Shown piece after piece: positions 1 to 7,600 of a stretch of 9,685 nucleotides of DNA (position 1 is the first letter of the stretch; each line of letters starts with the position of its first letter). This DNA comes from Lysobacteraceae bacterium. Lineage in GTDB: Bacteria > Pseudomonadota > Gammaproteobacteria > Xanthomonadales > Xanthomonadaceae. Location: assembly GCA_028293685.1 (NCBI GenBank), contig JAQGOI010000329.1, positions 1-9,685 of the forward strand, in the 5' to 3' direction. The translations under genes and the position numbers were made by a program. The notes under the pieces are model-generated. The model was not told the DNA's origin. It was given only the letters and a program-made list of their open reading frames with translations, and did not search any database.

Positions 1-410
1 CGGCAACCAAGCATCTTCAGTGCGGCGACATGCGGGCGCAGCCGGTCGCCATCGCGGGCGAAATCGAAACCGTGGTCCGACGTCACCTGTCCATCGGCAT
101 CGGGCACCAGCGTCGCCTGTGTCGGCCGCGCCTGGGCACACAGCGCATGAAAGCCCGGATAGCCCGCGCGCGGGGCGGCCAACGGGTTGCCTTCAAGGTT
201 GAATTCGACGCCATGCGCGCGGCACAACTCCGCCAGTGCCAGGACGTCGTCGCTGCGGATATGGCGCGCATCAGGGCGTGGATGCACGGTGATCCCGTGC
301 GCGCCGGCCTCGATGCAGACCCGCGCCGCGTGCACGACATCGGGCGCGTTGCCGCCGCGTGAGTTGCGCAGCACGGCGATCTTGTTGACGTTGACGCTGA
401 GCGACGTCAT
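1..410 (-). CDS. pdxJ: Pyridoxine 5'-phosphate synthase PdxJ, N-terminal part (cut by left window edge)
   Basis: PdxJ condenses 3-amino-2-oxopropyl phosphate with 1-deoxy-D-xylulose 5-phosphate to pyridoxine 5'-phosphate, the last ring-closing step of DXP-dependent vitamin B6 synthesis, in the cytoplasm. Only the first 136 codons lie in the window; the usual family length is about 240-260 residues, so roughly the C-terminal half, including the third catalytic residue (a histidine), is outside. Visible family features: the start [15 protein letters not shown] (residues 6-20), [16 protein letters not shown] (36-51) with the conserved active-site His43, and EFNLEGNP (69-76) with the conserved Glu73. 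The VNVNK variant is the form I recall from xanthomonads and Bacteroidetes, rather than the VNIDH form of E. coli. The ATG at 408-410 is the only good start: the upstream gene stops 19 bp away, and only a weak GGGCG precedes it. It probably shares a transcript with the small membrane protein gene upstream. No frameshift is seen. Confidence 0.93.
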   Translation of the reverse strand, partial: MTSLSVNVNKIAVLRNSRGGNAPDVVHAARVCIEAGAHGITVHPRPDARHIRSDDVLALAELCRAHGVEFNLEGNPLAAPRAGYPGFHALCAQARPTQATLVPDADGQVTSDHGFDFARDGDRLRPHVAALKMLGC

Positions 411-429
411 CGAAAGCGCCCGTTGTGCT

Positions 430-690
430 TCAGGTCGCCGGTGGTTCCGTCGGTGGGGCCTGGGCCCGTCGCGCCTCGGCCTCTTCGCGCAACCGTCGCA
501 ATTCCTGGGGATCGATCAGCGCCGCTTCGTCGCGCGTGCGGCTGCCGACGCGCTGCGCCAGGAAGCCCAGGGCCCAAGCCACCAGCAAGCCCAGCGCCGC
601 CAGCAGGCACAGACCCATCAGTGCCAGCGACGCGGCCTTGAAGGCGATCGCCAGTGCAACCACGGCCAGCAGCAGGTAGATCCAGTGCAT
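430..690 (-). CDS. Small two-helix membrane protein of unknown function
   Basis: An 86-residue protein I cannot assign to a named family. It begins [17 protein letters not shown], followed by a second hydrophobic run (about residues 22-44), so two closely spaced transmembrane helices are likely. The rest is a short hydrophilic tail with an Arg/Glu-rich amphipathic stretch (about 60-75, [16 protein letters not shown]) and a Pro/Thr-rich end. The start at 688-690 is preferred over an in-frame ATG 33 bp upstream because a clear GAGGAG Shine-Dalgarno sequence (698-703) stands 7 nt before it, and the extra upstream residues are not hydrophobic. It lies 111 bp downstream of cls and 19 bp upstream of pdxJ on the same strand, so co-transcription with pdxJ is likely. 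A membrane role near cardiolipin synthase is only suggested by position. Confidence 0.75.
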   Translation of the reverse strand: MHWIYLLLAVVALAIAFKAASLALMGLCLLAALGLLVAWALGFLAQRVGSRTRDEAALIDPQELRRLREEAEARRAQAPPTEPPAT

Positions 691-697
691 GCGTACG

Positions 698-703
698 CTC
701 CTC
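698..703 (-). promoter_or_regulatory. Shine-Dalgarno sequence that fixes the start of the small membrane protein
   Basis: On the minus strand the sequence reads CGAGGAGCGTACGC followed by ATG. The GAGGAG core is 7 nt from the ATG at 690, near the optimum, and is the best ribosome binding site among the genes in this window. It decides between the two in-frame ATGs at 690 and 723 in favour of 690. Confidence 0.65.
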
Positions 704-801
704 GCAGCAGCGCCGCAGCGCACCGGCTGCGGTCGCGGTCAGTCTACGGGCGATCGCGCCGATGTGGAATCAAGTCGCGGGCAAAAGACGGGTGCGGACG
801 G

Positions 802-2247
802 CTACAGCACCGGCGACAGCAGCCGGGCCAATGCTTCGGGCAGTCGCACCGTCCATAACGGTTGTGCACGGTGTTCGCGCACCCTTGGCGCGCTGGCGAA
901 TTCGCCTTCGATCAGGCGAGCCAGTTCGGCGGCGATGGTGGTATCGACAAACAGCATCGAGACCTCGAAATTCAGGCGGAAGCTGCGCGCGTCGAAGTTG
1001 GCGGTGCCGATGATCGCGACGTCGTCGTCGACCAGCATCGCCTTGGTGTGCAGCATGCGTGGTCCGTATTCGTAGATCCTGACGCCGGCGAGCATCAGGT
1101 CGTCGAAGTACGAGCGCGCGGCGTACGTGACCAGCCGGCTGTCGCTCATTTTCGGCACGAGCAGGCGTACGTCCAGGCCGGCGAGCGCGGCCGAGCTGAG
1201 CGCCATGATCGCCGCGGCGCCGGGCACGAAGTACGGCGTCGCCAGCCACACCCGCTGGCGTGCGGAATGGATCGCGCCCACGTGCAGCCGGTGGATTGCT
1301 TCCCACGGTGAGTCCGGCCCGGAGGTCAGGACCTGCGCCGCGATCGGCCCGGGTTGGAGTGGTGGCATCACCGTCGCCACCGACGAGATGAAATCGCGCG
1401 TTCCGGTGGCGTATGCCCAGTCCTCGACGAACACCTGCTGCAACGAGCGCACGCAATCGCCTTCCAGGCGCACGTGCAGGTCGCGAAAGGCATCGCTGCG
1501 CAGGCGCTCGTTCTCGTCGTCGGTCACGTTGATGCCGCCGGTGAAGGCGACGTTGCCGTCGATCACCACGATCTTGCGATGCGAGCGCAAATTGAGCCAC
1601 GGCCGCTTCCAGATCCGGCCGAAGCGCATCGGATGGAACCACGCGACTTCGCCGCCAGCGGCGAGCAGGGGCGCGAAGAAGCGGCGCGGACAGGAGGACG
1701 AGCCGACCGCGTCCAGCAGCAGGCGCACGATCACGCCGTTGCGCGCGCGTTCGACCAGCGCGTCGCGCAGGACGGTTCCGGTCGCGTCGGCGGCGTAGAT
1801 GTAGTACTCCAGATGGATCTGGTGCCGTGCGGTGCGTACGTCCGCGAGCAGGGCGTCGTAGGTCGCTCCGCCATCGACCAGCAGGCGCACGACGGTTGCC
1901 GTGGTCACCGGCAGGCCGGTCGTCGCCCGCGCCAGCCGTTGCAGCTCGCGTGCTTCGGGGGCGGCGATGGGGCCCTCGGCCGGCGGCAAGGCGACCTTCG
2001 AACGCGCGCGGCGCAGACGCTGGCGCTTGATGCGCTGGGGGCCGAGCACGAAATAGATCAGAAAGCCGATGTAGGGCAGCGCGGCCAGGCCGAGCAGCCA
2101 GCCCAGCGTCGCCACCGGTGCGCGCTTCTGCAGCACGATCCAGCCGCCGAGCCAGACTAGGTAACCGATCCATCCCAGCGTGAGGTAGAGCGTGTAGTGC
2201 TCGAACTGGTGCAGCCATGACCAGGCAACGTGCAAGGCATCGAGCAT
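802..2247 (-). CDS. cls: Cardiolipin synthase (ClsA-like, phospholipase D superfamily)
   Basis: A 481-residue inner-membrane enzyme, within the usual 470-510 range. By family it joins two phosphatidylglycerols into cardiolipin plus glycerol. Two transmembrane helices come first (about residues 20-39 and 45-68), with the family pattern GWLLGLAALPYIGFLIYFVLG, then a basic stretch (71-84) facing the cytoplasm. The two catalytic HKD motifs are intact: His223-x-Lys225-x4-Asp230 in SHRKIVVIDGNVAFTGGINV, and His400-x-Lys402-x4-Asp407 in HTKAMLVDDDVAIIGTANFD. HLEYYIYAADATG (145-157) and ATPYFVPG (336-343) are further family blocks. The start chosen is the ATG at 2245-2247, which gives the normal short N-terminus; no strong Shine-Dalgarno precedes it. 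A longer reading from 2331 would run into the divergent radical SAM gene and adds 28 polar residues. Its stop is 111 bp upstream of the small membrane protein gene. Confidence 0.95.
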   Translation of the reverse strand: MLDALHVAWSWLHQFEHYTLYLTLGWIGYLVWLGGWIVLQKRAPVATLGWLLGLAALPYIGFLIYFVLGPQRIKRQRLRRARSKVALPPAEGPIAAPEARELQRLARATTGLPVTTATVVRLLVDGGATYDALLADVRTARHQIHLEYYIYAADATGTVLRDALVERARNGVIVRLLLDAVGSSSCPRRFFAPLLAAGGEVAWFHPMRFGRIWKRPWLNLRSHRKIVVIDGNVAFTGGINVTDDENERLRSDAFRDLHVRLEGDCVRSLQQVFVEDWAYATGTRDFISSVATVMPPLQPGPIAAQVLTSGPDSPWEAIHRLHVGAIHSARQRVWLATPYFVPGAAAIMALSSAALAGLDVRLLVPKMSDSRLVTYAARSYFDDLMLAGVRIYEYGPRMLHTKAMLVDDDVAIIGTANFDARSFRLNFEVSMLFVDTTIAAELARLIEGEFASAPRVREHRAQPLWTVRLPEALARLLSPVL

Positions 2248-2287
2248 GAAGGGTTCAGCCGCGTGTCGCGGGCGTTGCGACCCACGC

Positions 2288-2297
2288 AGCGTAGGCT
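2288..2297. promoter_or_regulatory. Possible overlapping divergent -10 elements for cls and the radical SAM gene
   Basis: Only 56 bp separate the two divergent starts. TAGGCT (2292-2297, plus) and TACGCT (complement of 2288-2293, minus) both fit a TANNNT -10 pattern and share two bases. The plus-strand element lies 6 nt before the GTG start, which would give a leaderless or nearly leaderless mRNA; the minus-strand element would give a leader of roughly 34 nt. No convincing -35 elements were found, so this is weak. Confidence 0.22.
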
Positions 2298-2303
2298 GTC
2301 GCG

Positions 2304-3422
2304 GTGGACGATGCACGCAAACCGCTGTCACCGATCAAGGGTCGCGGGGCCGCTTCGCAGGTCAGCGGACGGTTCGAAAAGACCATCGCGCACGGCGAGG
2401 ACGACGGCTGGGGTTCGGTTTACGCCAATGCCGTCGACGACGACAGCGGCATGCTGCCGACCCAACCCGATACGCGCGTCACCGACGAGCGCGCGCGCTC
2501 GATCATCAGCCGAAACCAGTCGCCGGACGTCGGCTTCAGCCAGTCGGTGAATCCGTACCGCGGTTGCGAGCACGGCTGCGTCTATTGTTTCGCGCGACCC
2601 TCGCATGCGTATCTCGACCTGTCGCCGGGACTGGATTTCGAGACCCGCCTGTTCGCCAAGACCAACGCCGCCGAGCAGCTGCTTCATGAATTGTCCAAGC
2701 CCGGCTACGTGCCGTCGGCACTGGCGCTGGGCATCAACACCGACGCCTACCAACCGATCGAGCGCCGCTATCGCATCACCCGCGAGGTGCTCGAGGTGCT
2801 GGCGCAATGCCGGCATCCGGTGAGCTTCGTCACCAAGAGCGCGTTGATCACGCGTGACATCGACCTGCTCGCCGACATGGCGCGGGCGCGACTGGTGAGC
2901 GTGTACTTCTCGATCACCACCCTGGACAACCACCTGGCGTCGAAGATGGAGCCGCGCGCCACCGCACCGCACGGCAAGCTGCGCGCGATGCGTGCATTGA
3001 GCGATGCCGGCGTGCCGGTTGGCGTCATGGTCGCGCCGGTGGTACCGATGATCACCGACCACGAACTCGAACACATCCTGCAGGCGGCGCACGAGCATGG
3101 CGCGCGCGCCGCGGGTTATGTCCTGCTGCGCCTGCCGCATGAGCTCAAGCAGGTCTGGCGCGAATGGCTGGAACTGCATTACCCGCAGCGCGCCGCGCAC
3201 GTAATGAGCCTGATCCGGCAGATGCGCGGCGGCAAGGATTACGACAGCCGGTTCGGCGTGCGCTCGCGCGGCGAAGGTCCGTTTGCGCAGCTGCTCGCAA
3301 CCCGGTTCGCGAAAGCCCACGCGCGCCTGGGATATGGTCGTTTACCCGGACTGGACACGACGCAGTTCATGCCGCCGCGACCACCCTCGGCGCAGGGCGA
3401 TCTGTTCGCCACCGGAGCTTGA
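2304..3422 (+). CDS. PA0069-family radical SAM protein
   Basis: A 372-residue radical SAM enzyme. The cluster motif Cys88-x3-Cys92-x2-Cys95 (YRGCEHGCVYCFARPSHAY) binds the [4Fe-4S] cluster that cleaves S-adenosylmethionine. The N-terminal PIKGRGAASQVSGRFEK (10-26) and the block SIISRNQSPDVGFSQSVNPY (67-86) are typical of the PA0069 group, a branch of the SplB-like COG1533 radical SAM proteins. Later blocks fit the same family: LGINTDAYQPIERRYRITR (about 142-160), VTKSALITRD, SITTLDNHLASKMEPRA, and GYVLLRLPHEL. The natural substrate of this group is, to my knowledge, not established. The start is a GTG at 2304, chosen because the family's N-terminal block follows at once; there is no clear Shine-Dalgarno. 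It diverges from cls and lies 125 bp upstream of the signalling genes, so it is probably a separate unit. It is full length, with no sign of damage. Confidence 0.9.
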   Translation: MDDARKPLSPIKGRGAASQVSGRFEKTIAHGEDDGWGSVYANAVDDDSGMLPTQPDTRVTDERARSIISRNQSPDVGFSQSVNPYRGCEHGCVYCFARPSHAYLDLSPGLDFETRLFAKTNAAEQLLHELSKPGYVPSALALGINTDAYQPIERRYRITREVLEVLAQCRHPVSFVTKSALITRDIDLLADMARARLVSVYFSITTLDNHLASKMEPRATAPHGKLRAMRALSDAGVPVGVMVAPVVPMITDHELEHILQAAHEHGARAAGYVLLRLPHELKQVWREWLELHYPQRAAHVMSLIRQMRGGKDYDSRFGVRSRGEGPFAQLLATRFAKAHARLGYGRLPGLDTTQFMPPRPPSAQGDLFATGA

Positions 3423-3505
3423 GCGCGTTCACGACCAGCAGCGCAGCACCGACGCGGAATCGTACGGCCACCGTTGCGATGACCGATTGCTCACATCCGC
3501 GCGCC

Positions 3506-3511
3506 GATAAT
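3506..3511 (+). promoter_or_regulatory. Possible -10 element upstream of the stand-alone CheB gene
   Basis: GATAAT matches the sigma-70 -10 consensus at five of six positions and is 36 bp before the ATG at 3548. No -35 element is well placed: TTGCTC is only 13 bp away and ATGACC is 21 bp away. The 125-bp gap after the radical SAM gene makes a promoter here plausible, but the call rests on one hexamer. Confidence 0.28.
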
Positions 3512-3547
3512 CAGCGCCCGTTGTTCGCGCAATCGCCCGGGTGTTTC

Positions 3548-4570
3548 ATGGCAGATAAGGCCGCTGCACGATCCCACCCACAACCGACACCAAAACGCGA
3601 CATCGTCGTCATCGGCGCGTCCGCGGGGGGCGTGGCGGTGCTGCTCGATCTGGCGGCCGACCTGCCGGAGGATTTTCCTGCCGCCGTACTCGTGGTGCTG
3701 CATGTCGGCGCGCACCGCAGCGTACTGCCGGAATTGATGGCTTCGCGTGGTGCGAAACGCGCGCTGCATGCGATCGATGGCCAGCCGCTCCACCACGGCA
3801 CGATTCTGGTGGCGCCATCGGACCAGCACATGCTGGTGCAGGGAGGCACCATCCGGCTGCAACGTGGGCCCAAGGAAAACCACGCCCGCCCGGCCATCGA
3901 CCCGTTGTTCCGCTCGGCCGCGCTGGCACATGGACCCCGGGTCATCGGAGTGGTGCTCAGCGGACGGCTGGACGATGGCACGGCGGGACTGCAGGCAATC
4001 AAGCGCTGTGGCGGCCTTGCGGTGATCCAGGACCCGGCCGATGCGGAGCAACCCGAAATGCCGGTGAGCGCGCTGGCCCATGTCGATATCGACCATTGCG
4101 TGCCTGCGGCGAATCTCGTCGAAACCCTGATGCGGCTGGTCGGCACCCCGGTGGCGGCAGCGCCGCCGGCGCCGGCAGCGCCCTCGGTGTTCGCCAGCGA
4201 GCAGGCGATCAGTGACGGAGAGGACAATCCCATGGACCACCTCTACCAGATCGGGCAGCCGTCGCGCTTTGCCTGTCCCGAGTGCAGCGGCGTGCTGTGG
4301 GAAATCAACGACACGCAGCCGCGCCGCTACCGGTGTCACACCGGGCACGCCTACACCCTGCGGACGTTGGCGTTTGCCCAGGACGAAAGCGCCGACGAGG
4401 CGCTCTGGGCCGCCATGCGCGCGCTGCAGGAACGTGAGGCCCTGCTGCGGGCGTTGGCCGAATCCGGAGACAGCGACGCCGACGGCCGTCAGGGGCAGGA
4501 CTTGTCCGCCCAGGCCGAGCAGACCGGCAAACACTCCGACCAGTTACGCAGGATGATCGCGTCGGGCTGA
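3548..4570 (+). CDS. Stand-alone CheB-type protein-glutamate methylesterase with C-terminal zinc-ribbon-like module
   Basis: A 340-residue protein. Residues 18-200 form a CheB methylesterase domain, which removes methyl groups from (or deamidates) glutamyl residues of receptors. The Ser-His-Asp triad is recognisable: Ser25 in VIGASAGGV, His52 in VVLHVGAHRS, Asp143 in LSGRLDDGTAG. The normal N-terminal receiver domain of chemotaxis CheB is missing, so activity cannot be switched by phosphorylation in the usual way. After an Ala/Pro linker (202-213), residues 241-270 hold Cys243-x2-Cys246, Cys263 and His267 (FACPECSGVLWE, YRCHTGHAYT), a probable zinc site, followed by a charged helical tail. 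This layout recurs in CheB-like proteins outside chemotaxis operons. The ATG at 3548 is chosen because the methylesterase fold starts just after it; an upstream extension to 3164 would overlap the radical SAM gene in another frame. The next gene, 115 bp downstream, carries a second CheB domain. Confidence 0.88.
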   Translation: MADKAAARSHPQPTPKRDIVVIGASAGGVAVLLDLAADLPEDFPAAVLVVLHVGAHRSVLPELMASRGAKRALHAIDGQPLHHGTILVAPSDQHMLVQGGTIRLQRGPKENHARPAIDPLFRSAALAHGPRVIGVVLSGRLDDGTAGLQAIKRCGGLAVIQDPADAEQPEMPVSALAHVDIDHCVPAANLVETLMRLVGTPVAAAPPAPAAPSVFASEQAISDGEDNPMDHLYQIGQPSRFACPECSGVLWEINDTQPRRYRCHTGHAYTLRTLAFAQDESADEALWAAMRALQEREALLRALAESGDSDADGRQGQDLSAQAEQTGKHSDQLRRMIASG

Positions 4571-4623
4571 AAGTCGGCGGTCCGCAACCGGCAGCGCGCC
4601 CTTGGGCCGCTGTGTCCCCGTGT

Positions 4624-4653
4624 TTGCGGTCGTCACCGGCGCGGCGCAATACT
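4624..4653 (+). promoter_or_regulatory. Possible sigma-70-like promoter for the CheB/CheR/HWE kinase gene
   Basis: TTGCGG (4624-4629) and AATACT (4648-4653) are 18 bp apart, each matching the consensus at four of six positions. Transcription would start near 4660 and leave a leader of about 26 nt before the ATG at 4686. The preceding 115-bp gap also holds a GC-rich hairpin (4592-4612) without a T-run, so separate transcription from the upstream CheB gene is possible but not shown. Confidence 0.28.
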
Positions 4654-4685
4654 CGGGCTTACGGGCAGCTCATTGTCTGGGGATC

Positions 4686-7600
4686 ATGGCAACCCATTCC
4701 ACCAACCCAACGCATGATGTCGTCGCGGTGCCGACCACTAGTGTGCCGGAGCCGGGGTTGATCGTTGCGATCGGCGCGTCGGCCGGCGGTCTTGAAGCCT
4801 ACAAGAGCTTTTTCAGCCACATGCCCCCGGACAGCGGCATGGCCTTCGTGCTGGTGCAGCATCTGGCGCCCGACTGCCACAGCATGCTGGCCGAATTGAT
4901 CGGCCGCGCCACCCGGATGGAGGTCGTGCAAGCCGCCGATGGCGACGCCGTCGAGGCTGGCCATGTGTATGTCATCCCACCCGACGCCACGCTCACCATC
5001 GAGGGCGGCGTACTGCAGGTGCAGACCCCCGCGCCGCCGCGCCAGCACCGCTGGCCCATCGACACGTTCTTCTGCTCATTGGCCGAGGACCAGGGAGACA
5101 ACGCGGTGTGCGTGGTGCTGTCGGGCAGCGGCAGCGATGGCGCACGTGGCCTGCGGATGGTCAAGGAATACGGCGGCCTGACCGTCGCCCAAGCTGGTTT
5201 CGATCATCAGGCCATGAGCGGCATGCCGGCCAGCGCGGCGGCCACCGGACTGGTCGACCATGTCCTGCCGGTCGAGCAGATTCCTTCGCTGCTCATTGCC
5301 CACCAGGCGCATCTGCACTCCACGCAATCGCGCAAGGCGCCCGACGGCGTGCGCCAGGACCTGGCGGCGCACCTGCAGGTCATCGCCGCGATCCTGCGCG
5401 CCGAAGTCGGACACGATTTTGGCGATTACAAGGAAAAGACCGTCGTGCGTCGCATCCAGCGGCGCATGCAGGTCCTGCAGATGGAGACGGTGCCGGAGTA
5501 CATCGCGCGCCTGCGCCATGATCCGGAGGAAGTGGTTGCGCTGTTCCGGGAACTGCTGATCGGCGTCACCGAATTCTTTCGCGATCCACCGGCCTTTGCC
5601 GCGCTCAAGTCACAGGCCCTGCCAGCGCTGCTCGCGGATAAAGGCGCCGCCGACACGCTGCGCGTCTGGGTGCCGGGTTGCTCGACCGGCGAGGAGGCGT
5701 ACTCGATCGCCATTGCCATCCGTGAGGCGATCGGCTCGCGTCGAAGTGCACCGAGGGTGCAGATCTTCGCGACCGACATCGACGAGCACGCCGTCGCCGT
5801 CGCGCGCGCCGGTCGCTATCACGGACAGCCGACGGGACTGTCGACCGAACGCCAGGAACGCTGGTTCACGCACGATGGCGACAACCTGTGCGTCGACCGA
5901 TCGATCCGCGAAATGTGCGTGTTTTCGGTGCACAGTGCGATCAAGGATCCGCCGTTTTCGAAACTAGACCTGGTCTCCTGCCGCAACCTGCTGATCTACA
6001 TGAACCCCCAGCTCCAGCAGCGGCTGGTGCGCCTGTTTCATTACGCGCTGCAACCGGGCGGCTATCTGCTGCTGGGACCTTCGGAAAGCCTGGCGCGCAA
6101 CAGCGCACTATTCACCGTTCTCGACAAGAAGCAGCGACTCTTCCAGCGGCGCAATGAGCAAGTGGTGGTCGACATGCCGGTTTTCCGGCCGCTGCGTGAT
6201 CCCAACCGGCCTTTGGCGGGCACCACGCGCGCGACGACGGGTGCCGGTGCGCGTGCCGAGGAGGACAGCCTTGAGCGTGGCGTCCACCGGCTGCTTGAAA
6301 AATATTCACCGGCCTACGTGGTGATCGACGGCAACCACGACATCGTTCGTTTCTCGGGAGACACCGGGCGCTACCTGGGGCCGGCGAGCGGAACCGCCAC
6401 CCTCAATCTGTTCTCGATGCTGCACAAGGGCCTGCGCAGCGCGGCGCGCACCGCCGTGCAACAGGCCTGCTCGCAACGCCGCACCGTCGTGCAGGAGGAT
6501 CTGGTGCTCACGGTGGATGGCCAGTGCCAGGCGGTTCGACTGATCGCCGCTCCCATGGCCGAAGCCGACGGTGGCAAGGATCTGTGCGTGGTTGCATTCG
6601 ATGAAATGCAACGGATGGCGGTGGCGGTCGACGCCGCCACGGGCAATGAGGGTTCGCGCATCGCCGCGCTGGAACAGGAGCTGGAAAACAACCGCCAGCA
6701 GTTGTACGTCGCCATCGACCAGCAGGAGACCGCCAACGAAGAGCTCATGTCGGCCAACGAGGAATACCAGTCGGTCAACGAAGAGCTGCAGTCGTCCAAC
6801 GAGGAACTGGAAACCTCGAAGGAGGAAATGCAGTCCATCAACGAGGAACTGCAGACGATCAATGCCGAACTCCAGAGCAAGAACGAGATGCTCGGGCGCT
6901 TGAACAACGATCTGCAGAACCTGATGGAAAGCACGCAGATCGCGACGTTGTTTCTGGATACCGACCTGCACGTCACCGGCTTCACCTCTGGCACGCGCGA
7001 AATATTCCACCTGCGCCAGAGCGATCGTGGCCGTCCGATCACCGAGATCGCGACACGGGTCCAGTATCCGCAGTTGCAGGAGGACGTACTGCTGGTTCTG
7101 CGCACCTTGGCGCCGGTCGAGCGTGTATTGCGCGGCGGCGAAGGCGTTCCGACGTACCTGCTGCGCGTGCGCCCGTATCGCACGGTCGAAAATGTCATCG
7201 ACGGCGCGGTGCTGACCTTCATCGACATCACCGAGCGCGAGGAACAGGAAGCCGAACGCGCGCGCCTGGCCTCGATCGTGGAGTGGTCCAAGGACGCGAT
7301 CATCGGCTATTCGCCCGACGGCATCATCACCAGCTGGAACGCCGGCGCCGAACGCGTGCTTGGCTACCGGCCGGGCAGCGTCATCGGTCGCTCGCTGGCG
7401 ATCCTGCTGCCAAAGGGGCAGGAAGGCGAGTACCCGCAGCTGCTCGCGGCGTGCCGGGATCCGGAGGGACTGCCGAAATTCGAGGTGACCTGGCGGCGCC
7501 AGGACGAAAGCGCGATCTCGATCGACCTGTCGCTGTCGCCGGTCAGGGATGCCGCCGGGCAGGTGATCTCCGGGTCGGCGATCGCCCGCGATGTCACCGA

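Noticed and set aside
770..2218. 482-codon open frame overlapping cls on the same strand in another frame
   Set aside because: Very high Arg and Ala content with no motif; the overlapping frame has both HKD motifs and membrane helices.
2248..2331. N-terminal extension of cls to an ATG at 2331
   Set aside because: It would add 28 polar residues before the first membrane helix and overlap the start of the divergent radical SAM gene.
2328..3320. 330-codon frame antisense to the radical SAM gene
   Set aside because: No domain, and it lies opposite a gene with an intact cluster motif. It would also cross the cls/radical SAM intergenic logic.
3164..3547. In-frame upstream extension of the stand-alone CheB gene
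   Set aside because: It would overlap the end of the radical SAM gene by about 260 bp and encode a low-complexity Arg/Ala/Thr stretch. The CheB fold begins right after the ATG at 3548.
4592..4612. GC-rich hairpin after the stand-alone CheB gene
   Set aside because: The stem is imperfect and has no T-run after it, so I do not call it a terminator. It could still slow transcription.
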